Shown piece by piece: positions 5,812 through 12,993 of a stretch of DNA of 15,443 bases. Positions within the stretch are counted from its first letter, which is position 1, and each line of letters starts with the position of its first letter. The translations under genes were made by a program, and so were the position numbers. The notes below the pieces were generated by a model that had not been told where the DNA came from, searched no databases, and saw only the letters and a list, made by a program, of their open reading frames with translations. The stretch comes from Candidatus Faecousia faecipullorum. GTDB lineage: Bacteria; Bacillota; Clostridia; Oscillospirales; Oscillospiraceae. Location: the NCBI GenBank assembly GCA_018710805.1, contig DVJG01000093.1:1-15443 (forward strand). The letters run 5' to 3'.

Positions 5812-7191
5812 TTATGCTTTGACAGCCTCCCGTTTTTCCGCCTCTCTCCGGAAAATGCGCCGGAGCATAATGAGGGCCAGAATGGCCAGAAGAAATTCTG
5901 CCACAAACTGGGCATAAGCCAGGCCGTAGAGGGGGAACAGGGCGTTCAGGATGAAGAGCAGGGGGATTTCCAGAGCCACCTTCCGCAAAATGGCGAAGAG
6001 CAGGGAGTATTTTCCCATGCCCAGGCTTGCAAAGACGCCAACCACCATGAAATCCGTGCACAGGAACACCTGAGCAAGGCACAGTCCCCGGAGGAAGGCC
6101 GCGCCGCTTTCCACGATTTCCGGGTTCTTCATGAACATCTCAACAAGCCACGGCGCTCCGAGCCAGTAGCCTAACGTCACCGCCAGCATCACGGGCATAA
6201 TCACGGCGTAGGAAAAGTAGAAGCCCTTTTTCATACGGCTGTGGTTGCCGCTGGCGTAGTTGTAGCTCACCAGCGGCATGATGCCCTGGGAGAAGCCCAG
6301 GGAGATTTGCAGGGGCAGCATATTGATCTTCTGTGCAACGCCCATGGCGGCTACGGCGGCGGCGCCGTAAACCGCGGTGAAGTTATTGAGGATGGTAATG
6401 CCTGTGACGTTCAAAAGGTTCTGAATGGCGGCGGGCACGCCCACGCCCAGGATTCCCGGAACCACATCCCGGTCAAGGTGTCTCAGCTTCCGGATGTCCA
6501 GACACACGAAGGTGCTTCCCCGTTTGACCCGGGCCAGCACCAGAAAGTACAGGCAGGCCACGCAATTGCTGATGAAGGTGGCAAGGCCCGCACCGGCGGC
6601 GCCCATGCCGAAGCCCCAGGGCAGAATAAAAACAGGGTCCAGGACGATATTCAGGAGGCATCCGCTCATGGTGCCGATGCTGGCGTGGACCGAGGAGCCC
6701 TCGCTTCTGACCATCATGCCCTGGACCACGTTCAAAATGGCAGGCATGGCGCCGCAGTTTACGGTCCAGAAAAGGTATCCGGCGGTGGCCTCCCAGGTGA
6801 TTTCGTCGGCGCCCAGCAGGTTCATCAGCGGCGTCCGGAAGGCGATGGACAGCACCGTAAAGAGCAGTCCGCTGAATACGGAGCCGTAAAAGCCGAAGGC
6901 GGAGGAGGCGCGGACCATTTCATGGTCCCCCCGGCCCAGGCAGCGGCTCATCATGCTGGAGGTACCCACGCCAAAGAGGTTATTGACGGCGTTGAAGGCC
7001 AGCATCACGGGGTAGACCAGGGTGACGGCGGCATTCTGCACCGGGTCATTGAGCATACCCACGAAGAAGGTATCCGCCAGGTTGTAGATGACCATGACGA
7101 GGGACGTGACCACCATGGGCAGGGCCAGCTCCATAATGGCCCTTGGAATGGGCATGGTTTCAAAAAGATAGGTTTTGCCGTTTTCTTTCAT
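5812..7191 (-). CDS. MATE-family multidrug/cation exporter
   Basis: A 459-aa inner-membrane protein with about twelve hydrophobic helices arranged as two MatE halves. MATE proteins export drugs or metabolites in exchange for Na+ or H+. The first half starts with IPRAIMELALPMVVTSLVMVIYNLADTFFVG-like sequence (within about residues 16-45), typical of the family. Length is normal. The start is ATG at 7191 with GGAGG 8 nt upstream; the longer frame opening with TTG at 7206 overlaps that site and is rejected. It converges with the phosphohexomutase gene and is divergent from nhaC. The substrate is unknown; DinF-like or NorM-like assignment cannot be settled by eye. Confidence 0.93.
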   Translation of the reverse strand: MKENGKTYLFETMPIPRAIMELALPMVVTSLVMVIYNLADTFFVGMLNDPVQNAAVTLVYPVMLAFNAVNNLFGVGTSSMMSRCLGRGDHEMVRASSAFGFYGSVFSGLLFTVLSIAFRTPLMNLLGADEITWEATAGYLFWTVNCGAMPAILNVVQGMMVRSEGSSVHASIGTMSGCLLNIVLDPVFILPWGFGMGAAGAGLATFISNCVACLYFLVLARVKRGSTFVCLDIRKLRHLDRDVVPGILGVGVPAAIQNLLNVTGITILNNFTAVYGAAAVAAMGVAQKINMLPLQISLGFSQGIMPLVSYNYASGNHSRMKKGFYFSYAVIMPVMLAVTLGYWLGAPWLVEMFMKNPEIVESGAAFLRGLCLAQVFLCTDFMVVGVFASLGMGKYSLLFAILRKVALEIPLLFILNALFPLYGLAYAQFVAEFLLAILALIMLRRIFRREAEKREAVKA

Positions 7192-7222
7192 TTCTTTTCC
7201 CTCCAAAGGTCTGCTTTCTTAT

Positions 7223-7251
7223 AGTATAGTGCAAGGAACGCAAAAGTGCAA
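7223..7251 (-). promoter_or_regulatory. Predicted promoter of the MATE gene with direct repeat
   Basis: Minus strand: -35 TTGCAC (7251-7246), 17-nt spacer, -10 TATACT (7228-7223). The sequence CCTTGCACT occurs twice, once over the -35 and once running into the -10, which could be a regulator site. Confidence 0.55.
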
Positions 7252-7268
7252 GGGCCGGCTTTGTCTGC

Positions 7269-7297
7269 TTGACTTTGGTTCCGGCCTGTGGTAAAGT
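7269..7297 (+). promoter_or_regulatory. Predicted promoter of nhaC
   Basis: -35 TTGACT (7269-7274), 17-nt spacer, -10 TAAAGT (7292-7297). A perfect 12-bp palindrome ATGGTATACCAT (7312-7323) lies just after the predicted transcription start, where a repressor could act. Confidence 0.55.
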
Positions 7298-7343
7298 TGG
7301 CTTGTATTTCTATGGTATACCATTGTACTCGGAGGAAAGAGAA

Positions 7344-8657
7344 ATGAAAGAGATCAAAAAAGAAAATCCCATTGCACTGCTCCCCATCGGCGTCTTTCTG
7401 GTGCTGTACTTAGGTCTGGGTCTGACCTTTGAGTACGTTCTGAAAATTCCCATGGGCTTTTACAACATCCCCATCGTCATTGCGTTTCTGGTGGCCATTT
7501 TGGTTGCCTGCCTCCAGAACCGGGGCCTGAGCTTTGACGAAAAGCTCTCGGTTATGGCCTCCGGCGTGGGGGACAAGAACATCATCACCATGCTGCTTAT
7601 TTTCCTGGCGGCAGGAACCTTTGTAGGCGTGGTGGGCAGAAGCTCTGCTCAGAGCGTGGCCTACTTCATGCTGGGTCTGATTCCGCCCCAGTTTGCCGTG
7701 GCAGTGCTCTTTGTGGTTGCCTGCTTCGTCTCCACCGCCATGGGCACCAGCGTGGGCACCATTACGCTGCTCACCCCCATTGCCGTGGAGGTTGCCGCTG
7801 CGGCGGACTTCGATCTTGCCCTCTGTGTGGGCACCATCGTAGGCGGCGCCATGTTCGGCGACAACCTTTCCTTCATTTCCGACACCACCATCGCCGCCTG
7901 CAACGGTCAGGGCTGCGCCATGAAGGATAAGTTCCGGGGCAACTTCTTCATCGCCCTGCCTGCGGCCCTGGGCACCCTGGTGCTGATTCTGGTGCTGACC
8001 CTGGGCCATCAGGCGCCTCCTCTGACCCGCGGCTATGACCTGATTCTCATCGTGCCCTATCTTCTGGTGCTGCTGGGCGGCGCAGCGGGCATCAACGTCT
8101 TTGTGGTGCTTCTGGTGGGCATTCTCTCGGGCTCCTTCATTATGCTGGCCACGGGCCAGACTGCGGCAGCGGACCTGCTGGCGAATATGGGCAGCGGTGC
8201 CGCGGGAATGTTTGAAACCAGCATGGTTGCTGTGCTGGTGGCGGCTATGTGTGCCCTGATTCGGGACTACGGCGGCTTTGCGGCACTGCTGGGCTTCATC
8301 CGGCGGTTCTTCAAGGGCAAAAAGGGCTGCCAGCTTGGCATGGGCCTGCTGGTAGGCGCCATGGACATTGCCACCGCCAACAACACCGTTGCCATTGTCA
8401 TGGCAAACCCCATTGCTAAAGAAATGAGCGAAGAATATGGCATTCCCAGTAAGCGGGCTGCCTGTCTGCTGGACACCTTCTCCTGCATCTTCCAGGGCAT
8501 CATCCCCTACGGCGCTCAGATGCTGGTGGCCATCTCCGCCGCCGCTGAGCTGGGCTATGCCCTGTCCGCCTTCCAAATCATGGGCAGACTCTTCTACCCC
8601 TACCTGCTCCTGCTGAGCTCCCTGGGGGCCATCTTCCTGGTGAAGGAAAAGCAGTAA
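7344..8657 (+). CDS. nhaC: Na+/H+ antiporter, NhaC family
   Basis: A 437-aa polytopic membrane protein with about eleven or twelve hydrophobic segments. NhaC antiporters extrude Na+ in exchange for H+ and help pH and sodium balance. The typical central motif GGAMFGDNLSFISDTT is present, as are the earlier STAMGTSVGTITLLTP stretch and a late MDIATANNTVAIVMANP segment. Length agrees with the family. ATG at 7344 has GGAGG 8 nt upstream; the longer frame from 7269 begins inside the promoter and is rejected. It is a single-gene unit followed by its own terminator. Some relatives carry organic ions (for example malate/lactate exchange in MleN), so the substrate is less sure than the family. Confidence 0.9.
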   Translation: MKEIKKENPIALLPIGVFLVLYLGLGLTFEYVLKIPMGFYNIPIVIAFLVAILVACLQNRGLSFDEKLSVMASGVGDKNIITMLLIFLAAGTFVGVVGRSSAQSVAYFMLGLIPPQFAVAVLFVVACFVSTAMGTSVGTITLLTPIAVEVAAAADFDLALCVGTIVGGAMFGDNLSFISDTTIAACNGQGCAMKDKFRGNFFIALPAALGTLVLILVLTLGHQAPPLTRGYDLILIVPYLLVLLGGAAGINVFVVLLVGILSGSFIMLATGQTAAADLLANMGSGAAGMFETSMVAVLVAAMCALIRDYGGFAALLGFIRRFFKGKKGCQLGMGLLVGAMDIATANNTVAIVMANPIAKEMSEEYGIPSKRAACLLDTFSCIFQGIIPYGAQMLVAISAAAELGYALSAFQIMGRLFYPYLLLLSSLGAIFLVKEKQ

Positions 8658-8667
8658 TGAAATTTTT

Positions 8668-8693
8668 AAGGGAGGGGCGAGCCCCTCCCTTTT
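8668..8693 (+). terminator. nhaC terminator
   Basis: GGGAGGGG (8670-8677) pairs with CCCCTCCC (8682-8689), loop CGAG, followed by TTTT, 12 nt after the nhaC stop. Confidence 0.85.
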
Positions 8694-8695
8694 GC

Positions 8696-8728
8696 CTGTC
8701 TGAAAGCCTCCCTGGGGATTTTTGACAG
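8696..8728 (-). repeat. Solo copy of the element's first hairpin (copy D)
   Basis: Read on the minus strand it begins CTGTCAAAAATCC and ends AGGCTTTCAGACAG, matching stem 1 of copies B and C. The inner stem has decayed, and none of the later stems follow. It lies 9 nt downstream of the glgP terminator stem, oriented with glgP, as the other copies are with their upstream genes. Confidence 0.65.
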
Positions 8729-8732
8729 TATG

Positions 8733-8773
8733 AAAATTGCCCGGTACGAACCTTCGTACCGGGCAGTTTTTTT
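8733..8773. terminator. glgP terminator, probably bidirectional
   Basis: A 13-bp stem TGCCCGGTACGAA (8738-8750) and TTCGTACCGGGCA (8753-8765), flanked by AAAA on the left and seven T on the right. On the minus strand it follows the glgP stop by about 16 nt and has TTTT after it. On the plus strand it backs up the nhaC terminator. Confidence 0.85.
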
Positions 8774-8781
8774 GCATAGGC

Positions 8782-11115
8782 TTAGTATTCGATGGGCTTG
8801 ATGTGCCAGATTTCCTCTGCGTACTGACGAATGGTACGGTCGGAGGAGAATTTGGCAGCGGAGGCCACGTTCATGAGGCACTTCCGGCCGAAGGCCATGC
8901 GGTCGCCGTAGTCCCGGTTGGCCCGGAGCTTGGCTTCCAGATAGGATTCATAGTCCAGAAGCAGGAAGTAGTGGTCCGCCTTGTGCCAGTTGGTGCCGTC
9001 CAGAAGGGCGTGGAACAGCTCCTGCTGGTCGCCGTCGGTGGGCACGGTGCCGTCAACCAGGGTGTTGATGGCACGGCGCAGGTCGGCATTGTAGTCGTAG
9101 ATGCCCCGGGCGTAGTAGTTGGGGCGGGCGGCGTTGATCTCCTCCACGGTGTGGCCGAAGATATACTCGTTGTCCATGCCTGCCTCCTGGGCAATCTCAA
9201 CGTTGGCGCCGTCCAGGGTACCCAGGGTCACCGCGCCGTTGAGCATGAGCTTCATGTTGCCGGTGCCGGAAGCCTCGGTGCCGGCGGGAGAGATCTGCTC
9301 GGAGATATCGGCGGCGGGGATAATGTGCTCGGCGTAGGAGCAGTTATAGTTCTGAACAAAGACCACCTTCAGCTTATCTGCCACGGCGGGGTCGTTGTTG
9401 ATGAGTTTCGCCACCCGGTTGATGTAGCGGATAATCGCCTTGGCCCGGGCGTAGCCGGGGGCGGACTTGGCGCCGAAGAGGTAAACCGTAGGCCGGAAGT
9501 CCGGCAGGCGGCCTTCCTTCAGCCGGAAGTAAATATCCACCACGGACAGGATGTTCAGGAGCTGGCGCTTATACTCGTGAAGGCGCTTGACCTGGACGTC
9601 GAAGATGAAGTCGGGGTTCAGTTCCACGCCTTCGTGCTTCTTCACAACGGCGCAGAGCTGCTCCTTTTTCAGGCGCTTAATGGCGTTGAATTTCTTTACC
9701 ATCTCGTCGTCGATGAGGGGCTTCAGCTCGCCGATGCGGTCCAGGTCCCGGAGGAAGTCGCCGCCCACCTTCTCGCTGATGAGCTCAGTGAGTTCGGGGT
9801 TGCACAGGCCCAGCCAGCGGCGGGGAGTGATGCCGTTGGTCTTGTTCTGGAACCGCTCGGGGTACACCTGGTACCAATCCTTGAAGCAGTCGTCCTTGAG
9901 AATCTGGGAGTGGATCTCCGCCACACCGTTGACGTAGGAGCCCACGTAGACAGACAGGTTCGCCATATGGGCGGTGTTGTCCTTGACGATGAAGAGGTTC
10001 GGATGCTCACACTTGAGCTTCTGGTCAATGCGGCAGATGATGTCCACGATTTCGGGGACCACGCTGCGCATGAGGTCCAGGGGCCACTTTTCCAGGGCCT
10101 CGCCCATAACCGTGTGGTTGGTGTAGGAGAAGGTCTTCTGGGCAATGGCGAAGGCATCGTCAAAGCTCATGCCCTCCTCCATCAGCAGCCGCATGAGCTC
10201 GGGGATGGACATGGCGGGGTGGGTGTCGTTAAGCTGGACAGCGTAGTGGTCGGCAAAGTGTCTCAGGTCATTGCCGTAGGCGCTCTTGTAGGTGCGGATC
10301 ATATCCTGGAGAGAGGCGGAGGAGAGGACGTACTGCTGCTTGATACGCAGACGCTTGCCTTCCCAGGTGGAGTCGTTGGGATAGAGAACACGGGTGATGT
10401 CCTCGGCCTTGTTCTTGGCGTCCAGGGCACGCAGGTAGTCCTGGTCGTTGAAAGCGCCGAAGTCCAGCTCGTTTTCGGCCTCGCACTGCCACAGGCGCAG
10501 GGTGCCGATGTTATTGGTGCCGTAGCCGATAATGGGCACATCGTAGGGAACCGCCAGCACCGTGTGCTCGGGGAAGCGGATCTTCACGGTGTGGTTATAG
10601 CGGCGGTAGGACCAGGGATCGCCGAACTTGGTCCAGTCGTCGGCCTTTTCCACCTGGCTGCCGTTGGCATCAAAGCTCTGCTTGAAGAGGCCGAACTTAT
10701 AGCGCAGGCCGTAGCCGGACAGGGGGATGTTGGTGGTGACGGCGGAGTCCAGGAAGCAGGCGGCAAGACGGCCCAGGCCGCCGTTGCCCAGTGCGTCGTC
10801 CTCGATGTCCTCCAGAACGGCCAGGTCCACGCCCCGCTGGGCAAAGAGGGCCTTCATCTCATCCAGAATGCCCAGGTTGAAAAGGTTGGAATAGACCAGA
10901 CGGCCAATGAGGTACTCGGCAGAAATGTAGTAGGCCTTGCGCTGGTGGAGGCGGGTCTTCTTGGCCTTGCTCCAGTTGTCAGAAATGGCCATCATCACAG
11001 CCTGGCCCAGGGCCTCGTGGAGTTCCTGAGGCGTTGCATCTTCCAGGGACACGTCATAGGTGTACTTCAACTGGGCCTCAGTCCATCTGAGGATGTTGTG
11101 ACAGTTCAGATTCAT
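8782..11115 (-). CDS. glgP: Glycogen/alpha-glucan phosphorylase
   Basis: A 777-aa PLP enzyme of family GT35. It cleaves alpha-1,4-glucans with phosphate, releasing glucose-1-phosphate in the cytoplasm. The phosphorylase signature EASGTGNMKLMLNG (614-627) holds the PLP lysine Lys622. Also visible are the conserved GNGGLGRLAACFLDS region (110-124), NDTHPA (296-301), KTNGITPRRWL (425-435) and VQVKRLHEYKRQLLN (508-522). It is full length for the family and undamaged. ATG at 11115 has GGAG 7 nt upstream. It has a promoter of its own with a leader of about 125 nt and nested palindromes. No glgA, glgB or glgC is nearby. The phosphohexomutase at 3839-5521 provides the next step. Confidence 0.97.
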   Translation of the reverse strand: MNLNCHNILRWTEAQLKYTYDVSLEDATPQELHEALGQAVMMAISDNWSKAKKTRLHQRKAYYISAEYLIGRLVYSNLFNLGILDEMKALFAQRGVDLAVLEDIEDDALGNGGLGRLAACFLDSAVTTNIPLSGYGLRYKFGLFKQSFDANGSQVEKADDWTKFGDPWSYRRYNHTVKIRFPEHTVLAVPYDVPIIGYGTNNIGTLRLWQCEAENELDFGAFNDQDYLRALDAKNKAEDITRVLYPNDSTWEGKRLRIKQQYVLSSASLQDMIRTYKSAYGNDLRHFADHYAVQLNDTHPAMSIPELMRLLMEEGMSFDDAFAIAQKTFSYTNHTVMGEALEKWPLDLMRSVVPEIVDIICRIDQKLKCEHPNLFIVKDNTAHMANLSVYVGSYVNGVAEIHSQILKDDCFKDWYQVYPERFQNKTNGITPRRWLGLCNPELTELISEKVGGDFLRDLDRIGELKPLIDDEMVKKFNAIKRLKKEQLCAVVKKHEGVELNPDFIFDVQVKRLHEYKRQLLNILSVVDIYFRLKEGRLPDFRPTVYLFGAKSAPGYARAKAIIRYINRVAKLINNDPAVADKLKVVFVQNYNCSYAEHIIPAADISEQISPAGTEASGTGNMKLMLNGAVTLGTLDGANVEIAQEAGMDNEYIFGHTVEEINAARPNYYARGIYDYNADLRRAINTLVDGTVPTDGDQQELFHALLDGTNWHKADHYFLLLDYESYLEAKLRANRDYGDRMAFGRKCLMNVASAAKFSSDRTIRQYAEEIWHIKPIEY

Positions 11116-11230
11116 GTGAGCTCTCCATTCTAAATAATAAAATTAAACAGCTTTTTGCTTACACGGAAAAACAGACAATCGCCGGGAGGCATTGCCTTCC
11201 GGTGTGCGCTGTTGGAATTTTTCCATAATT

Positions 11231-11274
11231 TTGGGTAGCGAGTATAAATTATACCCAATTTACAATTTTGTCAA
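11231..11274 (-). promoter_or_regulatory. glgP promoter with nested palindromes
   Basis: Minus strand: -35 TTGACA (11274-11269) and -10 TATAAT (11253-11248), both perfect, but only 15 nt apart rather than 17. The -10 lies in GTATAA-A-TTATAC (11242-11254), a perfect 13-nt palindrome. That overlaps the larger inverted repeat TTGGGTA (11231-11237) / TACCCAA (11252-11258). Short spacing plus palindromes suggest a regulated promoter. Confidence 0.7.
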
Positions 11275-11295
11275 GCAAAAAAGGGAGGCAAATCC

Positions 11296-11364
11296 ATGAT
11301 TTCCAGAATTTTGGCAAATTGTTCAGGATGCCCTCGAAAATTTCGTGCGATATTCCCTGTTTGA
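11296..11364 (+). CDS. Possible 22-aa small protein
   Basis: ATG at 11296 follows GGGAGG (11283-11288) with a 7-nt spacer and opens a 22-codon frame (starts MISRILANCSGCPRKF, with a Cys-x-x-Cys pair). A weak promoter, TTTCCA (11220-11225) and TATAAA (11243-11248) 17 nt apart, could drive it divergently from glgP. No family is recognised. AG-rich sequence arises by chance, so this is speculative. Confidence 0.15.
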   Translation: MISRILANCSGCPRKFRAIFPV

Positions 11365-11473
11365 ACAAGAGAAGAAATGGGAAATAATCCACGGTTAATT
11401 CTTTTTAGCCATTAAAAAAGTAAGAGAAAATCCTAAAATTCCGGTTCTTTCCCAGTTTCCGGCCTGGGGAACA

Positions 11474-11503
11474 GAAAAATGCCCCGTCCGGAGGACGGGG
11501 CAT
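11474..11503 (-). terminator. Terminator of the ABC ATPase gene
   Basis: An 11-bp perfect stem ATGCCCCGTCC (11479-11489) / GGACGGGGCAT (11493-11503) with a 3-nt loop. On the minus strand it lies 15 nt after the stop and is followed by a T run (TTTT, then CTG). Confidence 0.9.
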
Positions 11504-11518
11504 GGAAAGTTTGAAAGG

Positions 11519-12712
11519 TTAAGCTTCCAGGTTGACGCCGGTCTCCTTGCTGAAGAGGTGGCAGACATGGCCGGGGAAATTGAAGCTCACGGGGGAGCCG
11601 TTGGACAGAGCGGCCACTTCGGCGCCGGTCATGTTCATGGTGGAAACGACCATGACCACGTCGCGGCCCATGGAGGAAACGTGCAGGTGGACGGAGGAGC
11701 CCATCATTTCGGACACGTCAACCTTGCCGCTGATGCCTTCGCCCAGCTCAATGTGCTCGGGACGGACGCCCAGAACCACATCCTGCTCAGCGACGTTGTT
11801 GGCGGCGAGCTTGGCCTGCTTCTCATCGGACAGGGTGACGGTGAGGTTGTCCAGCTTCACGGCGTACTTGCCATCGACCTTCACCAGCTTGGCGTTGTCG
11901 AACATATTCATCTGAGGCGTGCCGATGAAGGTAGCCACGAACAGGTTATAGGGATGGTTGAACACGTCCTGAGGCGTGCCGATCTGCTGGATGAAGCCGT
12001 CCTTCATGATGACGATACGATCGCCCAGGGTCATAGCCTCGGTCTGGTCGTGGGTAACGTAGATGAAGGTGGTGTTGATACGCTCACGGAGCTTGATGAT
12101 CTCAGCACGCATCTGGTTACGGAGCTTGGCGTCCAGGTTACTGAGGGGTTCGTCCATCAGCATGACCTGAGGTGCACGGACAATGGCACGGCCGATGGCC
12201 ACACGCTGACGCTGACCGCCGGACAGAGCCTTGGGCTTACGGCCCAGGTACTGGGTGATGTCCAGGATCTCAGCAGCTTCCTTGACCTTTTTGTCAATTT
12301 CGTCCTTGGGAGTATGGCGCAGCTTCAGAGCGAAGGCCATGTTCTCATAGACGGTCATGTGGGGATACAGAGCATAGTTCTGGAAGACCATGGCGATATC
12401 GCGGTCCTTGGGGGCCACGTCGTTGACCAGACGGTCGCCGATGTACAGCTCACCTTCGGAAATCTCTTCCAGGCCGGCAATCATACGCAGGGTGGTGGAC
12501 TTACCACAGCCGGAAGGTCCGACCAGAACGATGAATTCCTTATCTGCAATGTCCAGGCTGAACTGCTGAACAGCCACAACACCCTGGTCCGTAATCTGCA
12601 GATTGGACTTCTTCTCGGGCTCGTCGCCCTTCTTCTTTTTCTTGGATTTCTTGGCGTCGTCGCCGTTGAAGGGGTAGATCTTCTTGATGTTCTTCAGGGT
12701 CAGAGTTGCCAT
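11519..12712 (-). CDS. ugpC: Sugar ABC transporter ATP-binding protein (MsmK/UgpC/MalK type)
   Basis: A 397-aa ATPase that powers carbohydrate ABC importers. Walker A GPSGCGKST (65-73), Q-loop Gln111, signature LSGGQ (163-167), Walker B VMLMDE (183-188) and switch His221 are all present, followed by a C-terminal TOBE/OB regulatory domain. Residues about 15-44 form a Lys-rich insert, not found in typical MsmK or MalK, between the first strand and the VVAVQQFSL strand. ATG at 12712 (MATLTLKNI, the family's usual start) has GGAG 10 nt upstream; a longer frame from GTG 12802 has no ribosome site. No permease or binding protein is adjacent, so it is probably a shared ATPase serving several importers, as MsmK does in streptococci. 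The substrate cannot be named. Confidence 0.93.
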   Translation of the reverse strand: MATLTLKNIKKIYPFNGDDAKKSKKKKKGDEPEKKSNLQITDQGVVAVQQFSLDIADKEFIVLVGPSGCGKSTTLRMIAGLEEISEGELYIGDRLVNDVAPKDRDIAMVFQNYALYPHMTVYENMAFALKLRHTPKDEIDKKVKEAAEILDITQYLGRKPKALSGGQRQRVAIGRAIVRAPQVMLMDEPLSNLDAKLRNQMRAEIIKLRERINTTFIYVTHDQTEAMTLGDRIVIMKDGFIQQIGTPQDVFNHPYNLFVATFIGTPQMNMFDNAKLVKVDGKYAVKLDNLTVTLSDEKQAKLAANNVAEQDVVLGVRPEHIELGEGISGKVDVSEMMGSSVHLHVSSMGRDVVMVVSTMNMTGAEVAALSNGSPVSFNFPGHVCHLFSKETGVNLEA

Positions 12713-12822
12713 GTTTCTGTAGCTCCGAATGCGCCGATCCTTTCGCGCGCATTCTCGCATTCCGGAAAGCAAAATTCCGGAAGCATTACGACAGGTCTCC
12801 ACACTGCCGCACCGTGAGCCAA
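12700..12822 (-). CDS. Possible 40-aa leader ORF overlapping the ATPase start
   Basis: A textbook AAAGGAGG (12840-12833) stands 10 nt before a TTG at 12822. It opens a 40-codon frame whose TGA (12702-12700) overlaps the first codons of the ATPase gene in another frame. Translation could be coupled to the ATPase, or the site could be a ribosome standby site. The protein resembles nothing I know. TTG initiation makes this tentative. Confidence 0.25.
   Translation of the reverse strand: MAHGAAVWRPVVMLPEFCFPECENARERIGAFGATETWQL
12760..12782. other. Hairpin in the ATPase leader
   Basis: Two copies of the self-complementary octamer TTCCGGAA (12760-12767 and 12775-12782) are separated by 7 nt and can form an 8-bp stem in the mRNA leader, about 50 nt before the ATPase start codon and within the possible leader ORF. 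Confidence 0.5.
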
Positions 12823-12898
12823 ACGGGTTTATCCTCCTTTAATTCTAGTGGTGTCGGGCCTATTTTGTGGAGTAGGCAGGACCCACCTGGATAGAGTT

Positions 12899-12927
12899 AT
12901 AATACCATTTTTGGAAGCCCCTCGCAA
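12899..12927 (-). promoter_or_regulatory. Proximal predicted promoter of the ABC ATPase gene
   Basis: Minus strand: -35 TTGCGA (12927-12922), 17-nt spacer, -10 TATTAT (12904-12899). The predicted start near 12892 gives a leader of about 180 nt. Confidence 0.5.
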
Positions 12928-12945
12928 TGGTGAGGTCTTACAGTT

Positions 12946-12975
12946 TTTATAATGGGTTTTTGGTTACTTTGTCAG
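12946..12975 (-). promoter_or_regulatory. Distal predicted promoter of the ABC ATPase gene
   Basis: Minus strand: -35 CTGACA (12975-12970), 18-nt spacer, -10 TATAAA (12951-12946). It begins 18 nt after the aminopeptidase stop. With the proximal site it makes a tandem pair; I see no terminator between the aminopeptidase and ATPase genes. Confidence 0.55.
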
Positions 12976-12993
12976 TGCCTCCGGTGAAAAGCC

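Larger units (their letters stand above)
11116..11518. other. 403-nt intergenic region between glgP and the ABC ATPase gene
   Basis: This stretch holds the glgP leader and promoter (11116-11274), a tiny possible ORF on the plus strand (11296-11364), about 110 nt of AT-rich sequence with no feature I can name (11365-11473), and the terminator of the upstream ATPase gene. An imperfect stem at 11182-11202 (CCGGGAGGC/GCCTTCCGG) pairs through a G-U on the plus strand and has an A-C mismatch on the minus. Confidence 0.7.

Noticed and set aside
8737..11133. A 798-codon open frame on the plus strand opposite glgP
   Set aside because: It is the antisense of a complete, motif-rich glycogen phosphorylase. 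Its composition (Val, Gly, His, Gln rich) is typical of the complement of a GC-rich gene, and it has no recognisable domain.
12713..12802. N-terminal extension of the ABC ATPase to GTG 12802
   Set aside because: No ribosome site precedes it, and the family begins at MATLTLKN.
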